NCBI GenBank assembly: GCA_027620075.1
Contig: JAQCEY010000005.1
Span: 80,289-144,288 of the forward strand
Length of the DNA stretch: 64,000 nucleotides
Source of the DNA: Pseudomonadota bacterium
GTDB lineage: Bacteria; Pseudomonadota; Alphaproteobacteria; Rickettsiales; UBA6187
Direction of reading: 5' to 3'
The notes below the pieces were generated by a model. That model was not told the DNA's origin and ran no database searches. It saw only the letters and a program-made list of their open reading frames with translations. This document shows positions 9,174-17,572 of this stretch, piece after piece. The translations under genes were made by a program, and so were the position numbers. Within the stretch, counting starts at the first letter, position 1. Each line of letters begins with the position of its first letter.

Positions 9174-9680
9174 CTAACTATCCTTTTTCCTTCTATCTAT
9201 TTTTACAGGCATCTTGACCCTTCTTCTGTCAGGGCCGACAAAGTTCCTTGAAATTATGAAATTCCTTGGATGTTCGACAACTTCAATCAGCTTCTCCCTT
9301 AATTTCTTCACTGAGAACGGCTTTAGCAGAAATTCGGTAATTCCGCTATCCCTTGCATGCTTTACTTCTTCTATAGTTCCTTTTCCCGTCAACAATATTA
9401 TAGGTGTAAACCTGTTTTTTGCTTTATCATCATAGCGTATTTCCCTAACCAGATTACAGCCGTCTACATGTCCTATTTTCCAATCAAGTATTATAAGGTC
9501 ATACTTTTTTTCTAGAATTTCTTTTTTAGTTACATCGCCGTTACATGCACACATGATTTTCTTTACGCCGAATACCTTTAAAGTATCGTTCACCAGCTTG
9601 ACCGTTAGTTTATCATCGTCAGCCACCAGAACTTTTATACTGCCTAAAAAATTCGTCGAATCATAAACTTCTTTTTTCAT
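9174..9680 (-). CDS. CheY-like response regulator with basic C-terminal tail
   Basis: A 168-residue single receiver domain. The acidic pocket is D21-D22, the phospho-acceptor D66 (LIILDWKIGHVDG), the switch Thr in ILLTG (T98) and the invariant Lys K120 (FLLKPF). About 30 residues follow with the motif FVGPDRRRV, seen in many alphaproteobacterial receivers, and a very basic end (KIDRRKKDS). There is no DNA-binding domain. Encoded 5 bp after motB and before the Hpt-like gene, it probably acts on the motor or on chemotaxis signalling. The basic tail could bind membrane, nucleic acid or a partner. Confidence 0.85.
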   Translation of the reverse strand: MKKEVYDSTNFLGSIKVLVADDDKLTVKLVNDTLKVFGVKKIMCACNGDVTKKEILEKKYDLIILDWKIGHVDGCNLVREIRYDDKAKNRFTPIILLTGKGTIEEVKHARDSGITEFLLKPFSVKKLREKLIEVVEHPRNFIISRNFVGPDRRRVKMPVKIDRRKKDS

Positions 9681-9685
9681 AATAC

Positions 9686-10672
9686 CTACTTTTCTTCATA
9701 TTCGATAGGATTGCCGTCTTTATCCCTTGCACCGGATGTTTTTTCCTCAGGATCTTTACGTTTCAACTGAATAAATGATTTCAGCCCCTTATCTAAAGGT
9801 CCCAAAATTATATCATCGGGTGCAGGTTGTTTACTATACGCAACAATTGATTTCCTCAGCAGCGTAATAGCAATTCTTGAGTTTGCAGGGTCGTCCAAAC
9901 CGTCATTATTTACAGGCTCATTATCTGCCTTGCCTATTATCCTGACTATCTGGGTAGGCGGCAATCCCGATTCTTCCAGATATCGCCTTGCAGCATTTGC
10001 TCTGTCGGCAGAAAGTTCCCATGCGGTATAATCATCACTAGCTGATACAAATTCAGGATTAGTATGACCTACTATCTGAACATAGTTAGGTATATGTTTG
10101 ACGATACCGGCTATTTTCTTCAATATCTGTTTTGTATGAGGCATAAGTTCTGCCGTTCCTTCTTTGAACATAGGTCTGTTCTTTCTATCTGTTATATTAA
10201 TGTTAAGACCGTCTATCGTCTGCTCTATCATTATTGAATCGTTATATTTTCCAAGCCCGTCATTTTGTATTATCGCATCATTGACTTCCCTTTGCATGGT
10301 ATCGAAACTTACATCGGGATTTTCGTCAGCCTTATTATTATCTTCGGGTAATTTTATTATAGGCCCTGATGGCGGAGCGCCGAAGATAAGCCCTAAACTT
10401 GCCCAGTCACCCGTACTCCAGCCTTCGGTATTAGGTGATTTTCCTCCTGCAAAACCGATACCCATTTTTCCCTGCAATCCAAGTGTAGGGCTAAAATAAT
10501 CCGCAAGCCCCTCAAGCTGCTCCACAGGCGTTGCAGTCAATAACCACAGCAATAAAAAGAATGCCATCATCGCCGTTACAAAGTCTGCATACGCAACTTT
10601 CCACGCACCGCCGTGATGCCCATGCCCTCCTTTTTTAATCTTTTTAATAATTATTGTCTGCTCTTGAGCCAT
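9686..10672 (-). CDS. motB: Flagellar motor stator protein MotB
   Basis: A 328-residue protein. A short basic cytoplasmic tail rich in His/Gly (GGHGHHGG) is followed by the single transmembrane helix WKVAYADFVTAMMAFFLLLWLL, with the proton-carrying Asp at D30. A plug/linker region follows, then an OmpA-type peptidoglycan-binding domain from about residue 155 to 280 (IVGHTN...ELSADRANAARRYL...NSRIAITLLR). MotB anchors the stator to the cell wall and forms the proton channel with MotA. Its ATG overlaps the motA stop (TAATG), so the two are translationally coupled. Confidence 0.95.
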   Translation of the reverse strand: MAQEQTIIIKKIKKGGHGHHGGAWKVAYADFVTAMMAFFLLLWLLTATPVEQLEGLADYFSPTLGLQGKMGIGFAGGKSPNTEGWSTGDWASLGLIFGAPPSGPIIKLPEDNNKADENPDVSFDTMQREVNDAIIQNDGLGKYNDSIMIEQTIDGLNINITDRKNRPMFKEGTAELMPHTKQILKKIAGIVKHIPNYVQIVGHTNPEFVSASDDYTAWELSADRANAARRYLEESGLPPTQIVRIIGKADNEPVNNDGLDDPANSRIAITLLRKSIVAYSKQPAPDDIILGPLDKGLKSFIQLKRKDPEEKTSGARDKDGNPIEYEEK

Positions 10673-11526
10673 TAACTACTCCCGTTAATAAGTGCGTCAA
10701 TTTCCTTGAAGCTTGGCTTCAAGTGACCCGGAACGAATTTTCTTGCTACCTCTACAGTTATAACGGGAGCGTTTCCCTGTACATGGGATATCATTGCCGC
10801 TTTCATTACCTCAAAATATTCTGTTTCAGAATCTGCGAATTTCGAAAGCAGTGCAGCCATAGGAGCAAAGAATCCGTATGAAACCAATACCCCGAAGAAC
10901 GTTCCTACTAGTGCCGCACCGATTAAACCTCCTAAAATTTCAGGCGGCTCGGTGATACTTCCCATTGTTTGTATAACACCCAGTACCGCCGCAACAATAC
11001 CCAGTGCGGGCATTGCATCTGCCATTGTATTTAATGATACGCTTGGAGTAGCAGTTTCATGATGATGTTTTTCAATTTCTTTATCCATCAAATCCTCAAG
11101 CTGGTAATGGTTATCCATGCCCATAGTTACCATACGCATATAGTCACAGAAAAAATCAACAGAATGGTGGTTTTTCAGGAATTTCGGGTAAGCTGTAAAT
11201 AATTCACTGCTTTCGGGATTATCGAGTGCTTCTTCTACGGCAAGCATACCTTTTGTTTTCATCAATTTACATATATTGAATAAAAACATTAACAACTGTA
11301 TATAGTCGTCTTTTTTATAAGGAGTACCTTTAAAAAGGTTTTTTAGTGTTTTTAGAGTCTTTTTGATAATAAATCCGGGATTTCCAAGCAAAAAAGAGCC
11401 GATTGCAGCCCCTAAAATTATAACAAACTCATTGGGCTGCCATAATACGGCAAAATTACCGTGGTGCATCGCATAACCTGTCGCGACCGCACCAAACACA
11501 ACTATAGTACCTATTATAAATAACAT
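10672..11526 (-). CDS. motA: Flagellar motor stator protein MotA
   Basis: A 284-residue inner-membrane protein with four hydrophobic helices: residues 1-20 and 34-52 near the start, then about 172-190 (MPALGIVAAVLGVIQTMG) and 200-230. A large cytoplasmic loop between helices 2 and 3 contacts the rotor. The conserved MotA segments TMADAMPALGIVAAVLGV and LVGTFFGVLVSYGF are present. It is the first gene of the operon motA-motB-receiver-Hpt-like. A flavin reductase gene is divergent, 172 bp away. With MotB it shows that the organism has, or recently had, flagella. Confidence 0.95.
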   Translation of the reverse strand: MLFIIGTIVVFGAVATGYAMHHGNFAVLWQPNEFVIILGAAIGSFLLGNPGFIIKKTLKTLKNLFKGTPYKKDDYIQLLMFLFNICKLMKTKGMLAVEEALDNPESSELFTAYPKFLKNHHSVDFFCDYMRMVTMGMDNHYQLEDLMDKEIEKHHHETATPSVSLNTMADAMPALGIVAAVLGVIQTMGSITEPPEILGGLIGAALVGTFFGVLVSYGFFAPMAALLSKFADSETEYFEVMKAAMISHVQGNAPVITVEVARKFVPGHLKPSFKEIDALINGSS

Positions 11527-11698
11527 ATTAAATAATCATTTTACCTAAATAACATTGAAATTATTACAAGCGCAGCTATATTAGCCGGTAATTTAATAAC
11601 TTTAGTCAATCTTAGGTTAATAAAGTAAAGATTTAGTTAACAATCAATTGAATTGTGCTATTAACCATATATTTTATAACTAAAAAACAGATGTTTTA

Positions 11699-12184
11699 AT
11701 GAATTTGGATAGTTTGGATTTCAGGAATTGCATGGGGCGTTTTGCAACGGGTGTAACCGTTGTAACTACAAAATTAAATAATGACCTGCCATGCGGTATG
11801 ACCGTTAACTCGTTTACTTCCCTTTCGCTTGAACCGCCGCTTGTTCTTTTTAACGTTGATAAAAACGCACATAATCATGATAATTTTGCGAACTGCACTA
11901 AATTCACGGTAAATATATTATCTGAAAGACAATCCGATATATCACAAAAATTTGCCTGCCCCTCCACTATAAAATGGCAGGATATAGATTATACCGATTA
12001 CAGCAACAATACCCCTAAAATAAACGGCTGCATTGCATATATAGCCTGTGATACCGAGCAGATATATAAAGGCGGTGACCATTCTATTATTATCGGACGT
12101 GTAACGGATATGGATATTGAATCGAAAGAAAATCCGCTTATATATTTTAAAGGAAAATACTCTAAAATAGGTGATAAATTATGA
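11699..12184 (+). CDS. Flavin reductase family protein (FMN-binding split barrel)
   Basis: A 161-residue protein of the HpaC/short-chain flavin reductase family. The N-terminal FATGVTVVTT strand, the FMN-phosphate-binding segment CGMTVNSFTSLSLEPPLVLF, the FTVNILSERQ helix and the late HSIIIGRVTDM strand are all in order, so the protein is full length. It would reduce FMN with NADH or NADPH, or serve as an FMN-binding redox protein supplying a monooxygenase, but no monooxygenase is nearby. The stop overlaps the dapB start by four bases (ATGA), a coupling that may be only positional. Confidence 0.85.
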   Translation: MNLDSLDFRNCMGRFATGVTVVTTKLNNDLPCGMTVNSFTSLSLEPPLVLFNVDKNAHNHDNFANCTKFTVNILSERQSDISQKFACPSTIKWQDIDYTDYSNNTPKINGCIAYIACDTEQIYKGGDHSIIIGRVTDMDIESKENPLIYFKGKYSKIGDKL

Positions 12185-12981
12185 AAATAGGAATTGTCGG
12201 CTGTACCGGACGCATGGGTAAAGCCTTGATTGAAGAGATATACTTAAACGGCAATTGCGAGCTTTCTGCAGGTGCGGTACGCTCAGAAAGTGATTTTGTG
12301 GGAATGGATATAGGTACTCTAGCAGGAATTGACGCTGTAGGCATTAACGCCTGTGGCACTTTGGAAGGTCTGTTTGAAAATAGTGATGCGGTAATTGATT
12401 TTTCCAAGCCTTCCGTAGCATTGCGATGTGCAAAGATTGCCTCCGAACAAGGCAAGATAATGGTTAGCGGCACTACAGGCTTTTCAGATGAAGAGCTGAC
12501 AAAACTTAAAGAACACTCAAAAAACGCCGCTATTATATGGTCGGGAAATATGAGCATGGGTATAAATATATTATCTTCGGTCATTGAGCAGGTTGCGTCT
12601 ATTTTAGATGAAAGTTTTGATATTGAAGTTATTGAAATGCACCATTGCCATAAGGTTGACGCTCCTTCAGGGACGGCTTTATTACTTGGAGAAGCAGCCG
12701 CAAGGGGACGAAAAGTTGCATTAGGTGACGTTGCATGTAAATCACGTGACGGCATTATAGGCTCAAGAAAGCGTGGGGAAATAGGGTTTTCTACCATACG
12801 TGGCGGTGATGTTGTCGGGGAACATACCGTAATGTTCGCCGGTGACGGTGAAAGGATTGAGTTTACACATAAAGCTTCCAACCGCAAGATATTTGCCAAA
12901 GGGGCTGTGAAGGCAGCATTATGGGCAAAGAATAAGAAACAGGGTTTTTATTCAATGAAAGATGTTTTGATGGGAAAATAA
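12181..12981 (+). CDS. dapB: 4-hydroxy-tetrahydrodipicolinate reductase
   Basis: A 266-residue protein with the N-terminal dinucleotide-binding motif GIVGCTGRMGKAL, the hinge GTTGFSDEEL, and the signature EMHHCHKVDAPSGTAL with the catalytic His pair and Lys. The C-terminal end FSTIRGGDVVGEHTVMFAG also matches DapB. It makes tetrahydrodipicolinate from 4-hydroxy-tetrahydrodipicolinate with NAD(P)H, a step to meso-diaminopimelate and lysine. The cell therefore builds its own DAP-type peptidoglycan precursor. No riboswitch is seen, and translation is coupled to the upstream flavin reductase. Confidence 0.95.
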   Translation: MKIGIVGCTGRMGKALIEEIYLNGNCELSAGAVRSESDFVGMDIGTLAGIDAVGINACGTLEGLFENSDAVIDFSKPSVALRCAKIASEQGKIMVSGTTGFSDEELTKLKEHSKNAAIIWSGNMSMGINILSSVIEQVASILDESFDIEVIEMHHCHKVDAPSGTALLLGEAAARGRKVALGDVACKSRDGIIGSRKRGEIGFSTIRGGDVVGEHTVMFAGDGERIEFTHKASNRKIFAKGAVKAALWAKNKKQGFYSMKDVLMGK

Positions 12982-13008
12982 TTTTTACTTTCGTAATAAA
13001 AATATGTG

Positions 13009-13226
13009 TCATGCTGAATTTATTTCAGCATCTACTATATAGTATTTCCAAATTTATAGTAAATTAACTATAAAATTACACCCGTCATTACCCGAATTTT
13101 GTGTAACAAAATTATAGGGTAATCTCACCGAGATCGCCCTATAGTTTCCTACGGAAACTCGGGCGATGACATTATCAATAATATTTAGAAACACTATACT
13201 TTACAATAGAACCTGAAACAAGTTCA
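13009..13226. repeat. Palindromic intergenic repeat, split by another repeat
   Basis: The left part (GTCATGCTGAATTTATTTCA) and right part (CTGAAACAAGTTCAGGTTGAC) match the two halves of the uninterrupted copy at 22644-22706. The 13038-13198 element is inserted between them. The outer ends GTCA and TGAC are inverted. Such palindromes are common between genes in Rickettsiales and related alphaproteobacteria. Confidence 0.6.
13038..13198. repeat. MITE-like palindromic element, copy A
   Basis: The outer inverted ends are TATAGTATTTCCAAA (13038) and TTTAGAAACACTATA (ending 13198). The inner inverted segments are GTCATTACCC and GGGCGATGAC. The copy at 21824-21963 has the same outer ends and the same inner order, including the shared AAAATTATAGGG segment. 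It has no coding capacity and about 160 bp, the size of a small non-autonomous transposable element. Confidence 0.65.
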
Positions 13227-13285
13227 GGTTGACAAAACCAATTATGGGGCATTACATTTACTTTTGTATTCTTAAAAAGACAGGC

Positions 13286-14041
13286 TTACCTTATATCGAA
13301 GAACATTATACAAACATTATCCTCGGTTGTCTTCACGTACTGCCTGTTGCCGTCATCAACGTCATCATTAAGGCAGCCGTTTTGCCATGATGATCCGTTA
13401 TGATAGTCCCTGCTTTGCGTTTTACCGTCATCAGGGTCGCCGTCGTCCGTTTTATTATCAATATAATATGCTTCCGGCGGTGATAATAATTTACCTCTTG
13501 GCCACGATGCCGAATCAAAACCGCCTACAGATATATTCGTACCGTTAACTTGATGAACATTATCCATGTTTGCATTATCCTGATTAAGGCTTTTTATACC
13601 ATACCCTCCACCGGTTCTTGATGTACCTGGAGTGTTCTCAAAAGGAATGTGGGTAGTTCCGGTTCCAGTTCCGGTGAACTCGCCGTCTATTATGCCTGAT
13701 AAATTAAGATGCTGCCATGCACGCAAACTTTCACTATCGTCACCGCTACCGATATCAATATCACCGTCACCATTACCGTTACACTGAGCCGCCGTACCGC
13801 AAACCCCGTTAGCACCGTCGTCCCAGTAATCATGTGCGTCGGACATATCTCCGGGAAGGTCTTCATATTTATCATCAAATGCTTCTACAGCTATTTTTAA
13901 CTGTTCGACCTGACTAATTATCGACCTTAACTCGGAAGTCTTCTGAATCGTAACACCTGCCGTTACTATACCCACAAGTATCCCGATAACTACAAGCACT
14001 ATAGAAAGCTCAACGAGGCTAAAACCTTTCGGGTAATTCAT
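13286..14041 (-). CDS. Type IV prepilin-like protein 1
   Basis: A class III signal sequence (MNYPKG, then FSLVELSIVLVVIGILVGIVTAG) with the cleavage Gly and Glu5 of the mature N-helix, processed by prepilin peptidase. ATG 14041 is chosen because it gives the usual six-residue leader. An upstream in-frame start lies across a TATAAT at 14072-14077 that looks like the -10 box. The globular part (about 240 residues) has LPGDMSDAHDYW, paired cysteines (VCGTAAQC), a CNGNGDGDIDIG acidic loop and AYYIDNKTDDGDPDDG, resembling the calcium-binding loop of pseudopilins. It may build a pilus or a secretion pseudopilus. It ends 30 bp from ftsZ on the same strand. Confidence 0.8.
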   Translation of the reverse strand: MNYPKGFSLVELSIVLVVIGILVGIVTAGVTIQKTSELRSIISQVEQLKIAVEAFDDKYEDLPGDMSDAHDYWDDGANGVCGTAAQCNGNGDGDIDIGSGDDSESLRAWQHLNLSGIIDGEFTGTGTGTTHIPFENTPGTSRTGGGYGIKSLNQDNANMDNVHQVNGTNISVGGFDSASWPRGKLLSPPEAYYIDNKTDDGDPDDGKTQSRDYHNGSSWQNGCLNDDVDDGNRQYVKTTEDNVCIMFFDIR

Positions 14042-14113
14042 AACTTTGCCATTATTTGTATCCATCGGGTTATTATAGCACAAAAGAAATAAAAACTAAA
14101 ACTATATCAAGTT

Positions 14114-15667
14114 TTATGCTTTCCTTCTCAAGAAAGCAGGAATATCCATCAAATCCTCATCTTCTTTTTTACTATCACCCTCGGAGCTTTCCTCATTTTC
14201 ATCGACAGGCTCTAAAACGCTTTCAGCATTATTAGAACTTCCCCTTGCCCCCCTTGCGGCATTTGCCATTCTTTGGAACAAACCGCCGGAACGTGCCTGA
14301 ACAGGCTCATATATATCCTTTCTTACCTCATCTTCTTCCTGCTCAACCTCAATATATGCGGTTTCACTATCGCCGCTTGAGTAGCTTTCAGGCTCTACCG
14401 GAGAAGGAGGAACGAAGAAATCCCCGTCATCAGAGATATCGTTAGCAATCTCGACTTTAGCCCTTTTTTCTTCACTTAGCGATTCCTGATTGTCAAAAAA
14501 TCTTTTTTCCTCTTCCGACAATTCTTCTTTATAAGATTCCTGCAACATGTCACTTTGCTGGGAACCGTAAGCTTTTTCATCGTGCTTATTATTATGTTTT
14601 TCAACAATCTCATCAACTTTAGCCTGTACGGCTATACTTTTCTCCGAGATATCGTTTTTAACAGGCTTTTGTACAAAATAGCTCTTTGTTTCGGTTACAG
14701 GCTTATAGTCAATTCCCGTAGCTACGACAGAAACCCTTATTTTTCCCTGCAATTCATCATTAAATGTAGAACCGAATATGATATTAGCACTTTCATCAAC
14801 CTCTTCACGGATACGGTTAGCGGCAACATCTACCTCGAACAACGTCATATCGGAACCGCCCGTTATATTTATCAGCACGCCTCTTGCCCCTTTCATTGAA
14901 ACATTATCAAGAAGAGGGTTTGAAATAGCTGCCTCAGCTGCATCTTGAGCACGGCTTTCACCTTCGGCTTCACCCGTTCCCATCATAGCTTTGCCCATTT
15001 CGCTCATAACAGCTTTAACATCGGCAAAGTCAAGATTTATCAAGCCGGGCATAACCATAAGATCGGTAACACCCCTTACCCCCCTATGCAGGACATTATC
15101 GGCAAGTTTGAAGGCATCTGCAAATGTCGTCTTCTCATTTGCAAGCCTGAATAAGTTCTGGTTAGGAATAACTATTAGCGTATCTACATTCCTTTGCATT
15201 TCCTCAAGACCTGCTTCGGCAAGCTTCATGCGGCGAGGTCCTTCAAAATGGAAAGGCTTGGTAACCACACCCACAGTAAGGATACCTTTTTCCCTTGCCG
15301 TACGGGCGATTACAGGAGCAGCTCCCGTACCCGTACCGCCACCCATTCCGGCGGTAATAAATACCATGTTGCAACTGCTTAAATGTTCTTTTATTTCCTC
15401 TATAGCTTCTTCGGCAGCCGCAGCCCCTACTTCGGGCATAGCTCCGGCACCAAGACCTTGTGTAGTTATCTGACCGAGCTGTATTCTTTTTTCCGTAGCG
15501 GAATTTTCTAAAGCCTGTGCATCGGTATTTGCAACAACGAAATTCACCCCTTCCAGATTTTCTTTTATCATGTTATTGGTAGCATTACCGCCTGCACCGC
15601 CAACACCGAAAACTGTAATTTCCGGTTTCATAACTGTGTTTTCCGGAAGATGTATGTTAAGTGCCAT
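14114..15667 (-). CDS. ftsZ: Cell division protein FtsZ
   Basis: A tubulin-like GTPase of 517 residues from ATG 15667, chosen for its AAGGAG site eight bases upstream rather than a TTG five codons earlier. GTP-binding signatures are [12 protein letters not shown] near the start, the tubulin loop [11 protein letters not shown] and NLDFADVK. The GTPase domain spans about residues 1-330. An unusually long acidic, disordered linker follows, and the protein ends in the conserved tail peptide [13 protein letters not shown] that binds FtsA or other anchors. It forms the cytokinetic ring. ftsA and ftsQ are not adjacent; prepilin 1 lies downstream. Confidence 0.97.
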   Translation of the reverse strand: MALNIHLPENTVMKPEITVFGVGGAGGNATNNMIKENLEGVNFVVANTDAQALENSATEKRIQLGQITTQGLGAGAMPEVGAAAAEEAIEEIKEHLSSCNMVFITAGMGGGTGTGAAPVIARTAREKGILTVGVVTKPFHFEGPRRMKLAEAGLEEMQRNVDTLIVIPNQNLFRLANEKTTFADAFKLADNVLHRGVRGVTDLMVMPGLINLDFADVKAVMSEMGKAMMGTGEAEGESRAQDAAEAAISNPLLDNVSMKGARGVLINITGGSDMTLFEVDVAANRIREEVDESANIIFGSTFNDELQGKIRVSVVATGIDYKPVTETKSYFVQKPVKNDISEKSIAVQAKVDEIVEKHNNKHDEKAYGSQQSDMLQESYKEELSEEEKRFFDNQESLSEEKRAKVEIANDISDDGDFFVPPSPVEPESYSSGDSETAYIEVEQEEDEVRKDIYEPVQARSGGLFQRMANAARGARGSSNNAESVLEPVDENEESSEGDSKKEDEDLMDIPAFLRRKA

Positions 15668-15947
15668 TTTATACTCCTTCAAGTTAGGTAATCACCTGTA
15701 AGCAAAAACCATAAATAATTTTATACACTCACACTTATTTAAAGCATTATTTTGTTAAATTTACAATATTTATTTTCATTAAAATAGTGTCATAACAACA
15801 TGTAGTATAGCATTTCATATTTAATTTCAATAAGCAATTTATAAATGAGTTAACTATTTTATATAAAATTAATCATATATTAACATTCTTTGGGTATTAT
15901 TTCCATTACACCAAATAGTTGAAAAAGTATATTTTGCGGTATTTAAA

Positions 15948-16709
15948 ATGAAACAAGAAAATAACTATCTTAACAACAAGTTAGAGTCCTCAAAACAGAC
16001 TCTTGTAGCCTTGAAGGAATGGTTAAGTATTTCCGAATCACAAATGTGTTCAACCGAGGTATTATCCGAGCAGCTTCCTAAAATAAACAGCCTTTTAGAA
16101 TCAAGCATGAACGATATCAGCGAGCATTTTAATAAGATAACAATGAATAGCTCGGATATTGAAGAGGAGATACGTTATATAGATCAGGCTATTGATATTA
16201 TCAAGATAGGTCAGAACGAGATAGGGATAACCGACCATCTGTCAGTTCTTGCGTCAAAGACATCGGACGCAAAGACGGCAGAAGCGTTAAGGAATCTTTC
16301 AAAGGAAATACAAAAACAGGAAAAAGACTTACATAACGAGTTGAAAAAAGCCACCGACAATATCAAAGAAAATAGTAACGAAATATCACAAATAGTTGTG
16401 GGTATGCAGTTTCAGGACAGGGTTTCACAAAATATACTTATCACGATAAATATAATGAAAACTATCGTTGAGTATTTGGAAAAGGAAATTTCAAAATCAT
16501 TGCCTAACCTACCTAAAGACGAGCGTAGAAAGCTTCTTGATAAGGAGTTCGCCAAAGAGATACTTACACAGTTCCGACTTGGAGAACTTCAGGTATCTTT
16601 TGTAAATCACCTTATTGAACACGGCTATATAAAGGACGCTGAAGAAATCGGCTTTCATCTTGAAGATCATAAAAAGAAAGATGATGAAGATGATATAGAG
16701 TTGTTTTAG
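15948..16709 (+). CDS. CheZ-like chemotaxis phosphatase or coiled-coil partner
   Basis: A 253-residue, almost entirely helical protein without membrane segments. The segment VVGMQFQDRVSQNIL holds D157 and Q161 in the same D-x-x-x-Q spacing as the catalytic Asp and Gln of CheZ (FQDLTGQ), within a long helix. A charged flexible region and the acidic end KKDDEDDIELF follow, similar to the CheZ tail that docks CheY. If CheZ-like, it removes the phosphate from CheY-P. The MQFQDRVSQ motif also occurs in some MCP-like proteins, so the phosphatase role is inference. The gene stands alone between ftsZ (divergent) and prepilin 2 (convergent). Confidence 0.6.
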   Translation: MKQENNYLNNKLESSKQTLVALKEWLSISESQMCSTEVLSEQLPKINSLLESSMNDISEHFNKITMNSSDIEEEIRYIDQAIDIIKIGQNEIGITDHLSVLASKTSDAKTAEALRNLSKEIQKQEKDLHNELKKATDNIKENSNEISQIVVGMQFQDRVSQNILITINIMKTIVEYLEKEISKSLPNLPKDERRKLLDKEFAKEILTQFRLGELQVSFVNHLIEHGYIKDAEEIGFHLEDHKKKDDEDDIELF

Positions 16710-16737
16710 AATAATTTCCCGATGTGAACCATGATTC

Positions 16738-17550
16738 TTAATAATTTGAATCACCCGCACCTATATGAAATATCAAATTACAGGAAACGCCTTCATTTGT
16801 TATATTATATACTATATCAGGAGCAGCACCCGTAGCACAGTTACCGACATTAGAAGAACCGTTACCCGCCATTACGAAACCGAAATCGGGAGTGCCGTCA
16901 TCCATTTTGGAATCTATATAATATGCGTCTTCAGGGTTAACCACGGAAGTGTTCAGGTCATTTCTTGACCCATGAGTTTTCCCGAACATTATGAAGTTAC
17001 CTTCAAATTTTCTTCCCAAAGCATCTTCATAACCACCGACACCCCATGAAGTCATGGCAGCATAATATCTCATTGAAAATCCCGCCCCCTCATAATCACC
17101 TGACCGAGGACAGTTAACACCTATTACAGCCTCCGTACCGCCACCGCTATAATGACCGGATATCATTTTAGCCAGTGCAAGCTGATCCCATGATGTAAAC
17201 GGCTCTGTATTATCACCGGCAGTACTACCGCTTAACCTTCCGTCGCCGTTACCGTTACATGTTCCGGGATTATCGACACGATTTGCATTACCGCAATCAC
17301 CGGCATCACCGAAATAATCAACGGCATTAGTCATGTCACCGGGAAGGGCGTTATATGTTTCTTTAAAACTGTCAATGGCAACTTTATATTTTTGAACCTC
17401 GGTTAATACTCCTCTTAGTTTTGCGGTCTGTAGCATATCACTGCCGCCGATAACCACGGCAACTAAAATACCCATAATAACCAGCACTATCGACAACTCT
17501 ATCAGAGTGAAGCCTCTGTCGGAACAGTTTTTCTTATCAGGAATACCCAA
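16738..17550 (-). CDS. Type IV prepilin-like protein 2
   Basis: A 270-residue prepilin with leader MGIPDKKNCSDRG and mature start FTLIELSIVLVIMGILVAVVIGG. The TTG at 17550 is accepted because AAGGAGAG lies eight bases upstream and no ATG fits. The globular part shares its plan with prepilin 1: a LPGDMTNAVDYFGD segment, a CNGNGDGRL acidic loop, and AYYIDSKMDDGTPDFG near the C-terminus. The gap to the sigma-54 regulator, 23 bp upstream on the same strand, suggests one transcript. Paralogy with prepilin 1 is evident from motif order. It is probably a major or minor pilin or pseudopilin; the assembly machinery is not in this window. Confidence 0.8.
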   Translation of the reverse strand: MGIPDKKNCSDRGFTLIELSIVLVIMGILVAVVIGGSDMLQTAKLRGVLTEVQKYKVAIDSFKETYNALPGDMTNAVDYFGDAGDCGNANRVDNPGTCNGNGDGRLSGSTAGDNTEPFTSWDQLALAKMISGHYSGGGTEAVIGVNCPRSGDYEGAGFSMRYYAAMTSWGVGGYEDALGRKFEGNFIMFGKTHGSRNDLNTSVVNPEDAYYIDSKMDDGTPDFGFVMAGNGSSNVGNCATGAAPDIVYNITNEGVSCNLIFHIGAGDSNY

Positions 17551-17572
17551 TTGAGTTCTCTCCTTTTATAAA

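Larger units (their letters stand above)
12982..13285. other. Intergenic region filled by nested palindromic repeats
   Basis: The whole gap between dapB and the convergent prepilin gene consists of repeat sequence and AT-rich joints. An outer element runs from about 13009 to 13226. Within it sits a second palindromic element at 13038-13198. No coding potential is seen. Convergent transcription could be stopped by the stems, but no T-tract terminator is obvious. Confidence 0.6.

Noticed and set aside
11640-12180. Lysine riboswitch in front of dapB
   Set aside because: dapB overlaps the flavin reductase gene by four bases, and the short upstream region of that gene shows no riboswitch-like fold.
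12162-12899. 245-codon minus-strand frame
   Set aside because: It is the antisense shadow of dapB, Ser/Pro-rich without domain signals.
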